The notes: generated from the letters alone by a model not told the origin. Positions 38,038-47,576 are shown, numbered from the stretch's first letter. The stretch is DNA of 64,000 nt from CAWGXG01 sp963826505 (GCA_963826505.1 CAWGXG010000007.1:992001-1056000); one strand, 5' to 3'. Made by a program: numbers and translations.

Positions 38038-38283
38038 ATGAGCGTAGCAGAGCGATCCGCCCCAGTATCCGTCAGCATCCACAGCGGCAGAGTGTGGGCC
38101 ACGCTGGCCGATCAGCGCGTGATCGGCCTCCCGTTGAGCGCGTTTCCCTGGCTTGAGAATGCCTCAACCGATCAACAGCGGAATTACCAGGCCAGCCCGA
38201 TCAGCATCTATTGGCCCGATCTGGAAGATGGGATCGACATGGAATACTTCACGGGTGAATGGCAATTGCCTGCTGAGAAATGA
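38038..38283 (+). CDS. DUF2442 protein, partner of DUF4160
   Basis: 81 residues. The DUF2442 pattern is visible: VSIHSGRVWATLADQRVIGLPLSAFPWLENAS, then RNYQASPISIYWPDLEDGIDMEYFTG (the family's 'W-P-x-L-D-x-D-I' ending). Starts 2 bases after the DUF4160 stop, so translation is coupled. The likely job is to bind or neutralise its partner; this is inference from gene pairing. Confidence 0.75.
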   Translation: MSVAERSAPVSVSIHSGRVWATLADQRVIGLPLSAFPWLENASTDQQRNYQASPISIYWPDLEDGIDMEYFTGEWQLPAEK

Positions 38284-38403
38284 AGGCGGATTGCGTGATT
38301 TTCGACCGCTTGTGTCGAGGGTTTTCGACTATGTACGGCCCCAGCTGACTGAATCACAAAAACGGCCCCATCAGAATCTAGAAGAACAAGACAATCGTAC
38401 AGT

Positions 38404-39528
38404 TTAGGGAATCCCCCATACGTGACCAGAATATGAAACGAGCAACGTGCCATCTGGACTGAATCTCAGCGGGGGCCTGATGTCTCGAGATTTCAGATTT
38501 GTTACCAGTTGTCGAGTTTTCAGGTCCCAAATGCGAATCATGCCGGGGGATTCGTAGTACGCCAATAGATCACCCGAAGGGCTTACGGTGGAATTGAAGA
38601 CATCGATATAACTCTTGCGATTGACGGTCAGAATTTCTGTCCGTGATGAAACATCCCAAATGGTAACTCGCTCGATATTTCTCAAAATCAGCAACTGCCC
38701 GTCGGAGCTGAATTCCAAACTCCAATATGAGCCGGACAAAACTTCAGGTATGAATACTTCCGTGTTGGCTGCGATATCCCATAAAACAATTCCCGTTCTA
38801 TCTTGTATTGCGAGCACAGTATCGCTTGGAGATAACGCAAATGCACCTGCATCAGGGAGAGGATCCGTGAGTGCCTCGACGGCCCCGGTTCCAGCGTCCC
38901 ATTTCTTGAACTGATAGTTGGCGCGATAGAAAACATCATTACTACTTCGAGGCAAAAACCATTCGTTCCACGGTTTGATCATCGAGCAAAGTTTCTTCAT
39001 CTGTTTCAATCTCGTATATATACCCTTGGCCATTGAAGTCAAATATGATCAATGAACTATCAGGGCTGAAATCAAGGGTATGCAGCCCCTTTATCAGGGC
39101 CAAAGGATTTCAATAACTCCCCGGTTGTTATGCTCCAAAGCTGCATATCACTGTGAAGACACGCGATGTAGCTGGTGACCAGGAGTGTGCCGTCCGGGCT
39201 TAAGGAGAAGCCGGATGCATAGTCATCACAATTGTTCGTGATTAATAACTGTCCTGAAGTGCCTCAGTTTCGTTCCAGAACTATCCCAAACCGTAGCCCC
39301 GTCCGCGTTGCCGATCATGATGATTTGGCTGTCACCACTAAATTCGATAGTTTCGGCTCGATAGAGAGGGCTATTCAGTTTGGCGAGAAGTTGGAGTTGC
39401 GAGACATTTCGATCAGTGATCGGCTCGTCGGGTTTCTTGAAGTGCGACTGATCTTTTGTGTAGAAATACCTAATTGCCACTATCACCAGGACGATGACGG
39501 CAAATAGAAACAGCAAACGTTTTCTCAA
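38404..39528 (-). pseudogene. WD40/beta-propeller protein, broken by several frameshifts
   Basis: Read across frames this gives one membrane-anchored propeller of about 370 residues. It starts at 39528 with an N-terminal anchor (LLFLFAVIVLVIVAIRYFYT), then IEFSGDSQIIMIGNADGATVWD. In a second frame it continues as GFSLSPDGTLLVTSYIA ... QLWSITTGELLKSFGPDKG, in a third as LHTLDFSPDSSLIIFDFNG, then returns to the first as FALSPSDTVLAIQDRTGIVLWDIA to the stop at 38404. The 'FSPDG ... LWD' repeats are typical. At least three breaks (~39255, ~39085, ~38950). Sequence error or true decay cannot be separated here; base composition is also lower in GC than the neighbours. Confidence 0.75.
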
Positions 39529-39530
39529 TC

Positions 39531-40392
39531 TTACTCGTGGCCATCATTGACTGTGTTTAGAGCTTCTTGGGCAAACCCGGCCCCAAAGCAGGAGGAATCC
39601 TGTCTCACCCCCTGTAGATTCCGCTCGCCGATCAGGCGCAGGCCGTCCAGCGTCAGCCAGGGATCGACCGCGTCGAAACAGTCGGTCAGCGGGGCGAGCA
39701 CCGTCGCCAGCCCGCCGGTCGCGATCACCTGCGCCGGGCCAAGCTCCGCCTTGATGCGCGCGATCAGCCCTTCCACCATCGCCATATGCCCCAGCACCAG
39801 CCCGGCCTGCATGGCGTGCGTCGTGTTGCGCGCGATGACCGAGGGCGGCGCGACCAGCTCCACCTGCTGCAAGCTGCGCGGCCCGGCTGACCAGCGCGTC
39901 GGCAGTCGTGTTCAGCCCGGCGGCGATCACCGCGCCGATCATCTCGCCCGGCGCTTTGACGATGGTGAACGACGTCGCCGTGCCGAAGTCGACCACGATG
40001 CAGTTGCCGCCCACGCGCGCGTAGGCCGCCGCCGCGTCCGCGATGCGGTCGCTGCCGACCCGCTCCGGGTGATCGGTGTTGACGCGAATGCCGGTGTCGA
40101 TCTGCGCGCTGACGATCACGGGCGCGAAGCCGGTCCGCTCGGCCACCATGCGCGCGATGCCCCGCGTGAGCTGCGGCACCACGCTGCTGATCACCACCTG
40201 CTCGAAGCTGTCCAGTTCCAGCCCGGCCTCGTTGAGAAAAGTGCGGAACATCACGGCGTATTCGTCCGGCATGCGCTCGCGTACGGTCTGCACGCGCCAA
40301 TGATAGGCCCACTGCTGGCCGTCATGCACGCCAAACACAATGTTGGTGTTGCCAATATCGATCGCGAGCAGGTGCGCGCTGTGATCGTTCAT
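39531..40392 (-). CDS. coaX: Type III pantothenate kinase (frameshifted)
   Basis: Catalyses ATP-dependent phosphorylation of pantothenate, the first step of CoA synthesis. From ATG 40392: LLAIDIGNTNIVFGVHDG (phosphate-binding DxGNT), HPERVGSDRIADAAAAYAR, then CIVVDFGTATSFTIV. After a single-base shift near 39875 the other frame continues VELVAPPSVIARNTTHAMQAG and VIATGGLATVLAPL. Length after correction is ~286 residues. The longer upstream open frame (to 40512) lacks conserved sequence. Divergent from the aminotransferase gene; one apparent +1 insertion. Confidence 0.88.
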
Positions 40393-40608
40393 GGATTCTG
40401 ATTCCTCGGTTCCGTGCGCCATCACATCACACGCTACGATACTGTGATCCGCGTAAAAAGGAAAGATGGCGCGCTCGGTCGAGTAGTACGCAGGTCGAAC
40501 AGCGCGGTACAATCGAGAGTCCTTACTCGGTGGTGGGGACTCCGGGCTGGTGGTGTGGCCGGGGGAACTTCACACCGGCGTGTCCAGTGATCAGGAGAAC
40601 ACCTGTCT

Positions 40609-41827
40609 ATGAGCATCAGTCAATTGGCCAGGGATATCAAGCAATCGCCTACCCTGCGGCTTAACGAGGAAGCGCTGCTTCTGCGGGAGCGCGGCGAGCC
40701 GGTGATCAACATGAGCGCCGGGGAGCCAAGAACAAAGCGCCCATCACGGCGGTGTTGGGAGCGGCGGCCAAACTGCGCGAAGGCGACGTCAAATATACGC
40801 CGGTCGACGGTACGCGCTCGCTCAAAAAAGCCATTATTCGATACACCGAAGATAATTACCGCTGGCGGCCCGAGCCCGAAAATGTGATGGCTTCGACCGG
40901 GGCCAAGCAGGCGCTGTATCAACCTGTTGTTTTCGATCCTCGATCCGCAGGATGAGGTCGTGGTCCTGGCTCCGTACTGGGTCAGCTACCCGGAAATGGT
41001 CAAGATGTGCTACGGCGTGCCGGTGATTGTCACGCCCGAAGATGGCGGCTTTGTCCCGCGTTTTGAAGAGATCGAGCAGGCGGTCAGCTCGTATACGAAG
41101 GCCATTATTGTCAACAGCCCCAACAACCCGTCCGGGGTCATGTACCCCGCCGATCTGATCGCGGCGCTGGTAGAATTTTGTGAGAGCCAAGAACATCTAC
41201 CTGATCATGGACGATATTTATCACAGGCTGGTCTTTGACGGCAAACAGACCCCGGTCGCCTACCGTTTCACCGATCGCGATATCGAAACCACGCATATTG
41301 TCACGATCAATGGCGTGTCCAAGCTGTACGGCATGACGGGCTTTCGCATCGGGTGGGCTGTCGCCAACCGGCGCCTGATCGAAGTCATGTCCAACGTCCA
41401 GGCGCAGATGACGTCGTCGCCGCCGCTGGTCGATCAGGCTGCTGCCGAGGGCGCGCTGACCGGCGTGCAGAGCGTGGTCGAGAATTTGCGCTTGAACATC
41501 CAGAACAACCGCGACGTGATTTTGCACGAGCTGCGCTCCTTCACCGATGTGCACCTCATACCGCCCGATGGCACGTTTTACCTGCTCGCTGACTTTCGCG
41601 CCTATAACCCCAGTTCCGAGGAGTTAGCGGCGTTTCTGCTCAAGAAGGCGCTGGTGGTGACCGTTCCCGGCAAGGAATTCGGCATGGAGGGCTATTTGCG
41701 CCTGACCTATTCGGGCAGTGTGAAGGAGATCATCGAGGCGATCAAGCGTATGAAGTGGGCGCTCGACCCCAACGCGCCCAATGATATTTACATCGGCGAC
41801 CGCAAGCTGATCCGGGACTGGATGTAA
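40609..41827 (+). CDS. Pyridoxal-phosphate aspartate aminotransferase, class I (frameshifted three times)
   Basis: About 405 residues over three frame changes (~40730 one base missing, ~40920 and ~41185 one base extra). The pieces align as one AspAT. They are INMSAGEP; DVKYTPVDGTRSLKKAIIRY and ASTGAKQALYQ; LDPQDEVVVLAPYWVSYPEM and IIVNSPNNPSGVMY; and YLIMDDIYHRLVFDG, VNGVSKLYGMTGFRIGW-like TINGVSKLYGMTGFRIGW with the PLP-binding Lys, ending at GYLRLTYSG. Transfers the amino group between aspartate and 2-oxoglutarate. AGGAGA precedes ATG 40609; a -10-like TACAAT is at 40508. Followed by pckA, both using oxaloacetate. Confidence 0.88.
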
Positions 41828-41837
41828 AAGTGCAGCC

Positions 41838-43493
41838 ATGACCATGAACAATAATTTGCTCAATATCAAAACTCCCGCCGAAGATCAGGCGGCGCGCGCT
41901 CAAAGCGGACTACGGGTTGAGCTATCACGGCCTAAGCAACCTTCGCAAAGTCTATTGGAATCTGCCCACCGAAGCGCTGTACGAGGAGATCGTCTTTCGC
42001 GGCGAGGGCCAGATCACGCGCATGGGGCCGATCGTGGTGCAATCGGGCAAGCACACGGCGCGCGCCGCTCAGGATAAATACATCGTGCGCGAGTCCACGA
42101 CCGAAGAGAACGTCTGGTGGGGCGAATATAACCGCCCGCTCAGCCCGGAGAAATTCAGCGACCTGTTCAGCCGTCTCCAGGGTTATTTGCAGGGGCGCGA
42201 TCTGTTCGTGCAGGACTGTTACGCTGGTGCCAATCCGGATTTCCGCCTGCCGATCCGCGTGGTGTGCGAACACGCGTGGCATGCTTTGTTCAGCCGGAAC
42301 ATGTTCATCCTGCCGGAAAACCGCGAAGCCTACCGCCTGCACGTGCCGGATTTCACGATCCTGGCGGTGCCGTCCTTCAAAGCCTTCGAGCCGATCGACG
42401 GCACGCGCACCAGCACGGTGATCGCCATCAACTTCGAGCAGCGGCTCGCCATCGTGGCCGATTCGGGTTACGCGGGCGAGATCAAAAAGTCGGTCTTCAC
42501 GATCATGAACTACCTGCTGCCGCTCGAAGGCGTGCTGACCATGCACTGCTCGGCCAACCAGGGCGCGGATCGGGATGACGTGGCGCTGTTTTTCGGGCTG
42601 TCCGGCACCGGCAAGACCACGCTGTCCGCCGATCCCACGCGCGGCCTGATCGGTGACGACGAGCACGGGTGGAGCGACGACGGCGTCTTCAATTTCGAAA
42701 ACGGCTGCTATGCCAAAGTGATTGCCAGCTGTCCGCCAGCGCGGAGCCGCAAATCTACGCCGCGACACACCGCTTTGGCTGCGTGCTCGAAAACGTGGCG
42801 TACGACCCTATCACGCGCAAGATCGATCTGGACGACGACAGCATCACCGAGAACACGCGCGCGTCCTACCCGCTGGACTACATCGAAAATGCGATTCCCG
42901 ACAAGCGCGGCGGACATCCCAAGAACATCATTCTGCTGACGTGTGACGCTCAGGGCGTCATGCCACCCATCGCCCGGCTGACGCCCGACCAAGCGCTGTA
43001 CCACTTTATTTCGGGTTACACCTCCAAGGTTGGTGGAACTGAGGTCGGGTTAGGCGAAGAACCGGAGATCACGTTTAGTGCGTGCTTTGGCGCGCCGTTT
43101 ATGGTCCACCACCCGGCCTATTACGCGGACCTGCTCAAACGCAAGATCGAGCGCTACGACGTGAACTGCTGGCTGCTCAATACCGGCTGGGTCGGCGGCC
43201 CGTATGGGGTGGGCAAGCGCATCAGCATTCGCCATACGCGCGCCCTGCTCAGCGCCGCGTTGAATGGCGCGCTGCTGGACGTAGACTATTACACCGATCC
43301 TGTGTTTGGCTTCCAGGTGCCCAAGCAGTGCCCGGATGTGCCGAAGGATGTACTCTATCCGGCCGGGGCGTGGCCCAGCGACGACGCATACTGGAAACGC
43401 TACCGCCAGCTTGCCGCGCGCTATATCGACAACTTCAAGAAGTTCGCGCCAGACTGCCCGCCCGACGTCGCGGCGGCGGGTCCCACGCCGTAA
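41838..43493 (+). CDS. pckA: Phosphoenolpyruvate carboxykinase (ATP) (frameshifted twice)
   Basis: Converts oxaloacetate and ATP to PEP, CO2 and ADP in gluconeogenesis. About 551 residues. The N-terminus from ATG 41838 shifts near 41905 into ADYGLSYHGLSNLRKVYWNL. The kinase core follows: FFGLSGTGKTTLSADPTRGLIGDDEHGW (P-loop and kinase 2 motif). Near 42725 the frame changes back, giving ATHRFGCVLENVAYDPITRKIDLDDDSITENTRASYPLDYI, then SGYTSKVGGTE and CFGAPFMVHHP. One apparent insertion and one deletion cancel. Ten bases after the aminotransferase, so co-transcribed. Confidence 0.92.
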
Positions 43494-43522
43494 GTGGGCG
43501 TGTTGATGCTGTGGGGTAACAC

Positions 43523-43554
43523 GCGGGGCACGCCGTCGGCACGCCCCGCTTTTT
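43523..43554 (+). terminator. Terminator of the aminotransferase-pckA unit
   Basis: GCGGGGC (43523-43529) pairs with GCCCCGC (43543-43549), with the intervening ACGCCG/CGGC able to extend the stem, and TTTTT follows. Confidence 0.85.
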
Positions 43555-43578
43555 GGCCAGTCGATGATGGGGCGTCGG

Positions 43579-44670
43579 TTAGCCGAGCGGAAGCCGGACC
43601 TCGACTTGCGTCCATTCGCCCAGGATGCTGCTGATTTCAAGCTGTCCGTCGTACAGATCGGCGATCTGGCGCGCAATCGCTAACCCCATCCCGCTCCCTT
43701 GCTGTTCGTACAACCGCCGCTCGAACTGAAGATATGCACCCGCCTCTCGGATTTGCTCCGGCGTCATGCCGCGCCCGTTATCGCGGATTGTCAGTGTGTA
43801 GATATTGCCGTGGATCGCGCCAGTCACCGAAAAGCTCTGTCCGGGTTTCGAGAACTTGAGCGCGTTGTCTACCAGCTCCTCGACGATCTTGGCCAGGGCG
43901 AATTCCGAAATGCGGAGCGTGGCATTCGCTGCTGAGAACCGCAGGTCCGCCCCGCGTTGGTTATGATTAACCAGCGCGTACACTGTGTCTTGAATTACCG
44001 CCTCGGCATGCTTCAGGTGAACGTTACGTGTTTCGAAGACGGATGCAGGATCGAGTCGGATCATTTCGAGCTGAGCGTACAGCAGAAAGTTCTTAATCTG
44101 GCGCTGGAGACGCAGTCCGGCTTTAAGGATGGCCTCGCCCATCTGCGCGACCTGATCGCGCGGCAGGACGGCGGCGTCCATCATCAACAGCTCGGCGAAC
44201 CCGACCAGGCTGGTTAGCGGCGTGCGCAGCTCGTGAGGCAGGGCCAACGACACCGACTGTCGCAAATTGTCGAGCTTGCGCTCGTAGGCATTTTCGACGA
44301 CGGTTCGCTGGCCGAGCCGCGCGGTGATCGCGCTGAGCAGTTCTTCTTGCGAAAATGGTTTGGTGATGTAGTCATCTGCGCCCAGTTCCATGCCATAACG
44401 CAGATGTTCGCGCTCCGACTTGGCTGTCAGGAAAATGAATGGCAGCCTGCGCGTGAGGGGGTCGTCCTGCAATTCGAGCAAGACGCCATAGCCATCCAGG
44501 CCGGGCATCATGATGTCGGAGATCACGAGGTCTGGATAGTATTGCTGGGCCAGCTTCACCCCTGTGATCCCATCCGTGGCCCCGATGACTTCGAAGTCTT
44601 CGAACCGCAGCAGGGTTAAGATTTCCTCAAGCAGAGCCTTTTCGTCTTCAATCACCAGGATTTTAGGCAT
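43579..44670 (-). CDS. Cytosolic response regulator-histidine kinase hybrid
   Basis: 363 residues with the order receiver, then kinase. Receiver: ILVIEDEKALLEE, phospho-acceptor D52 in LVISDIMMPGLDG, FIFLTAKSE, ADDYITKPFS. Kinase: H146 in LALPHELRTPLTSLVGF (HisKA), N-box EIVEELVDNALKFSK-like VEELVDNALKFSKPGQ, G1 box IRDNGRGM and G2 box GSGMGLAIARQIADLY. No membrane helix or sensor domain, so it is probably driven by another kinase acting on D52. Convergent with pckA. Confidence 0.92.
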   Translation of the reverse strand: MPKILVIEDEKALLEEILTLLRFEDFEVIGATDGITGVKLAQQYYPDLVISDIMMPGLDGYGVLLELQDDPLTRRLPFIFLTAKSEREHLRYGMELGADDYITKPFSQEELLSAITARLGQRTVVENAYERKLDNLRQSVSLALPHELRTPLTSLVGFAELLMMDAAVLPRDQVAQMGEAILKAGLRLQRQIKNFLLYAQLEMIRLDPASVFETRNVHLKHAEAVIQDTVYALVNHNQRGADLRFSAANATLRISEFALAKIVEELVDNALKFSKPGQSFSVTGAIHGNIYTLTIRDNGRGMTPEQIREAGAYLQFERRLYEQQGSGMGLAIARQIADLYDGQLEISSILGEWTQVEVRLPLG

Positions 44671-44702
44671 TGATTCTTCTCGTATACGGTAACTTTAGGC
44701 GT

Positions 44703-44728
44703 CTGTAGCTGTTATTGCGTAGCTACAG
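44703..44728. repeat. Inverted repeat upstream of the hybrid kinase gene
   Basis: CTGTAGCT (44703-44710) and AGCTACAG (44721-44728) are perfect inverted arms with a 10-base spacer, 33 bases upstream of the kinase start. Could be an operator or an mRNA hairpin. The surrounding 664-base gap (44671-45334) otherwise holds the ABC-F leader described below and no gene in 44730-44985. Confidence 0.45.
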
Positions 44729-44989
44729 GCAACCCGCTCGAAGGTGTTTCGACCCGTTTGTTCATACCAGGGAGATTGAGGCGGAACGTACCCGCCGTGC
44801 AGCAGTGTGCCAGGGAACATCCGGGGGAACACCTCTTGGCGTGCTTTCACAAGATCCGAATGATTAATGCGCCGTCAGAAAACCATCTGTTATTAAGTTT
44901 ACCAGGATTCTTGACGCCATGCCCGGGAATTTACTGTGAAAAAAGTCGAGCGTGGGGCAGCGGGTCGCGCATCCGTGCGACAGACAGCC

Positions 44990-45017
44990 AATTTGTAGCG
45001 CGTAATTTGTAGCGCGT
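44990..45017. repeat. 14-bp tandem direct repeat next to a promoter
   Basis: AATTTGTAGCGCGT occurs twice in perfect tandem (44990-45003 and 45004-45017), 12 bases before the -35 box of the ABC-F promoter. The position and period (about 1.3 helical turns) suggest a binding site for a regulator. Confidence 0.7.
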
Positions 45018-45029
45018 CCCGAAAAAGTC

Positions 45030-45058
45030 TTGACAAGAACGGGCGACCCATTTACACT
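45030..45058 (+). promoter_or_regulatory. ABC-F operon promoter
   Basis: TTGACA (45030-45035, perfect) and TACACT (45053-45058) are exactly 17 bases apart. Transcription near 45065 leaves a 270-base leader, long enough for the attenuator described below. Confidence 0.85.
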
Positions 45059-45122
45059 TTTCCATATGAACATAACGCCCCCATACCGGCGGGTGGATTC
45101 AGTACACAAGCGAGGACCCGGC

Positions 45123-45149
45123 ATGGAGATCGTCAGCAACAACCCGTAG
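45123..45149 (+). CDS. Putative leader peptide of the ABC-F gene
   Basis: A mini-ORF MEIVSNNP with GAGGA 6 bases before its ATG, i.e. a better ribosome site than many genes here. The same frame opens upstream at ATG 45066, almost at the expected transcription start, which would give a leaderless 27-residue version. Its codons for S-N-N fall inside the first arm of a downstream hairpin, so the ribosome's position on it can decide RNA folding. Confidence 0.6.
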   Translation: MEIVSNNP

Positions 45150-45258
45150 TTACGAGACTCCTCTGTTGCTGAGGTTTGCCAGCACGGGTGATTGCCCTGC
45201 CGTGCCGAACTGAATAGCGCCCTCATCGCCACACAGAGTTGTCTCTGGTGGCGTTTTT
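45133..45258 (+). promoter_or_regulatory. Transcription attenuator ahead of the ABC-F gene
   Basis: Segment 1, TCAGCAAC (45133-45140, within the leader peptide), pairs perfectly with segment 2, GTTGCTGA (45165-45172). Segment 2 overlaps CTCTGT (45161-45166), which is complementary to ACAGAG (45233-45238) in the 5' arm of a strong terminator (45227-45258). A ribosome stalled on the leader peptide would cover segment 1, free segment 2 and spoil the terminator. Another 6-bp hairpin (45182-45205) lies between. Drug-induced attenuation of this type is known for several antibiotic-resistance ABC-F genes. Confidence 0.65.
45227..45258 (+). terminator. Terminator inside the ABC-F leader
   Basis: CGCCA-ca-CAGAG pairs with CTCTG-g-TGGCG around a TTGT loop, followed by TTTTT (45254-45258). 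It lies 76 bases before the gene it would control, not after a gene. Confidence 0.88.
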
Positions 45259-45334
45259 GTGTCTCTTGACCGAAGACGCCATCCCGCTGTTCCACACTTC
45301 ACTCCCGACTCAACAGTGGAAAAAAGAGGCGTCT

Positions 45335-47008
45335 ATGTTGTTGACCATAACCAATCTCTCGAAATCATACGGCGACCAACCGGTGCTCAACCGGGTGGCG
45401 CTCACGCTCAGCCCCGGGCAGCGTATCGGACTGGTGGGCGCGAACGGAGTCGGCAAATCAACTCTACTCAAGATCGTGATGGGCGATCTCGAATCCGACA
45501 GCGGGACGATTCGTCGCGCGGCTGAAGCGCGTTTCGGCTATCTGCCGCAAAACATGCCGCTGGACGGCGATCAAACGCTGGACGACCTGATCGCGGCGTC
45601 ATGCGCGCATGTGCTTCAGCTCGAAGAGCGTATGCGTGTGCTGGAAGACGCGATGACCGCCGACTCAAACCGGCTCGAAAGCATTCTGGCTGAATACGGC
45701 GATGTCGCTGAGCAGTTCGAACGCCTGGGCGGCTATGAGCAGGACCTGCGCGTGCAGCGTGTGCTGGACGGTCTGGGAATCGGCCATCTACCGCGAGAGC
45801 GGCAGATCAGTACGCTGTCGGGCGGCGAGCAAGCCCGGCTGGGGTTAGCCGCGCTGCTGTTGGGTGCGCCAGATGTCCTGCTGCTGGACGAACCGACCAA
45901 TCATCTCGACCAGGCCGCGCTGCTCTGGCTGGAAACCTATCTGGCGGCGTACAGCGGCGGGGTGTTGATCGTGTCGCATGACCGGCAGTTTCTCAATGCG
46001 ATGGTGACGACCATCATCGAAATCGACGAGCATGCGCGCACCGCTCGCACCTTCACTGGCAACTACGACGACTACCGTCGGGCCAAAGCCCTGGAGCGCC
46101 GCCGCTGGGAAGACGACTACGCCCGGCAGCAAGACGAGATCAAGGCGCTGCGGCTTGACGTCAAAGTCGAAGGCTACCGCGTCGCGCATAACCGGCCCGG
46201 CGACGGCGATAAGTTCTTGCGCTTCCACCGCAAAACGGTGGTTGAGCGCGCCATCTCGCGCCGCATCAGCTCGGCGCGCGAACGGTTGGAGCGCATCGAA
46301 GCCGACCCGATTCCGAAACCTCCGGACGATCTGCGCTTCGAGCCAGACTTCGATCCGCAGGCGATTAAAGGGCGTTTGCCGCTGGTCGTCTCCGGTCTGA
46401 CGAAGTCGTACGGCGCGCGCCGCCTGTTGGAGGATGTGACATTCGCGCTGGGGCCGCGCAGCCGGATCGTGATTGTCGGGCCGAACGGCGTAGGGAAATC
46501 GACGTTGCTCAAAATGTTGGCCGGGCTGGAATCACCTGATGCCGGTGAGATCATGATCAGTCAGCAGGTGACGCTGGGTTATCTCGACCAGGAGCACGCT
46601 CTGGTCAACGCGGCGGGTACGCTGCTCGATGCGTACCAGGCCGGGCTGCCAGGCGCAGAACAGCAGCATATCACGCGCCTGTTGGCGTCGGGCTTGTTCC
46701 GCTACGAGGAACTCAACCGCCCCGTGCGCGTGCTCAGCAGCGGGCAGTTACGCAAGCTTCAGATCGCCCGCCTGATCGCGCAGGGCGCCAACCTCCTGCT
46801 GCTCGACGAGCCGACCAACTACGTCAGTTTTGACGTGTTGGAAAATCTCGAACAGGCGCTGCGGGGCTTTCCGGGTCCGATCATCGCCGTGTCGCACGAC
46901 CGGCGCTTCATCGCGCAGTTTGACGGCGAAGTCTGGGACCTGAATGATGGGCGGCTCGCGCCACGGCGTGAGGATGTACCGGCCCCGGTGGCGCTGTGGG
47001 AAGCGTAG
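45335..47008 (+). CDS. ABC-F ribosomal protection-type ATPase (putative antibiotic resistance)
   Basis: 557 residues, two ATPase domains without membrane helices. Domain 1: GANGVGKST, STLSGGEQARLGLA, LLLDEPTNHLD. Domain 2: GPNGVGKST, LSSGQLRKLQIARL (degenerate signature) and LLLDEPTNYVSFDVLENLE, in which the usual NHLD is NYVS. The altered second domain and the long charged linker are features of ABC-F proteins that eject antibiotics from the ribosome rather than of housekeeping ones. ATG 45335 has AGAGG just upstream. The preceding promoter, leader peptide and terminator support drug-inducible expression. The specific drug class cannot be told. Confidence 0.85.
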   Translation: MLLTITNLSKSYGDQPVLNRVALTLSPGQRIGLVGANGVGKSTLLKIVMGDLESDSGTIRRAAEARFGYLPQNMPLDGDQTLDDLIAASCAHVLQLEERMRVLEDAMTADSNRLESILAEYGDVAEQFERLGGYEQDLRVQRVLDGLGIGHLPRERQISTLSGGEQARLGLAALLLGAPDVLLLDEPTNHLDQAALLWLETYLAAYSGGVLIVSHDRQFLNAMVTTIIEIDEHARTARTFTGNYDDYRRAKALERRRWEDDYARQQDEIKALRLDVKVEGYRVAHNRPGDGDKFLRFHRKTVVERAISRRISSARERLERIEADPIPKPPDDLRFEPDFDPQAIKGRLPLVVSGLTKSYGARRLLEDVTFALGPRSRIVIVGPNGVGKSTLLKMLAGLESPDAGEIMISQQVTLGYLDQEHALVNAAGTLLDAYQAGLPGAEQQHITRLLASGLFRYEELNRPVRVLSSGQLRKLQIARLIAQGANLLLLDEPTNYVSFDVLENLEQALRGFPGPIIAVSHDRRFIAQFDGEVWDLNDGRLAPRREDVPAPVALWEA

Positions 47009-47094
47009 AAAAAACGCACCGTTGGAAAATCGCGACGGCGCGGTGTATAACCAGAGCACATGCATCGGTAGACTGCCACAGTGAGGGATACAGG

Positions 47095-47556
47095 ATGGAG
47101 CCATTCGCCCAGGATTTTTTGAACGTGTTGACTGCGCTGCACACGGACTTGGAGCACGCCATCGCGGATCTGTCCGTCGAGGCGCTGGATTGGGTGCCCG
47201 GCCCTGACATGAACTCGATCGCGGTGCTGATCGTGCACACGCTGGGTGCGGAACGGTGGCTGCTCGGCGATATCATGGCCGGGGAACCGTCCAACCGCGA
47301 TCGTGACGCGGAATTCAGGACCAGCGGCCTGGACGCCGCTGCGCTGACGGAGCGTCTGACGCAGGCCACGGCCTATGCGCGTCACGCGCTGGAGTCGCTG
47401 ACGTGTGGCGATCTCAACGCGCCGCGCGTGCACCCGCGCGATGGGCGGGCGATCACCGTGGCGTGGACGTTGGCCCACGCGCTGGATCATACCGGGCTGC
47501 ATCTGGGCCACATCCAGATCACGCGCCAGTTTTGGGATCTGCGGCGCAACGCCTGA
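47095..47556 (+). CDS. DinB/DfsB family protein
   Basis: 153 residues forming the four-helix DinB fold. The possible metal ligands are H in VLIVHTLGAERWLLGDI and the pair in LAHALDHTGLHLGHIQITRQFWDL. ATG 47095 is preceded by GAGGGAT. DinB-like enzymes include thiol-dependent (mycothiol, bacillithiol) transferases, which would suit the neighbouring quinone-detoxification genes, but this link is a guess. Confidence 0.75.
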   Translation: MEPFAQDFLNVLTALHTDLEHAIADLSVEALDWVPGPDMNSIAVLIVHTLGAERWLLGDIMAGEPSNRDRDAEFRTSGLDAAALTERLTQATAYARHALESLTCGDLNAPRVHPRDGRAITVAWTLAHALDHTGLHLGHIQITRQFWDLRRNA

Positions 47557-47576
47557 CGCCACCGCACGGACGACCA

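Noticed and set aside
37611..38283. Integrated mobile element at tRNA-Arg
   Set aside because: No integrase, transposase or repeated tRNA 3' end was found within the following 6 kb.
41838..42725. Programmed ribosomal frameshifting in pckA and the aminotransferase
   Set aside because: No slippery heptamer or stimulatory hairpin at the joins, the shifts are of both signs, and many unrelated genes here show similar breaks.
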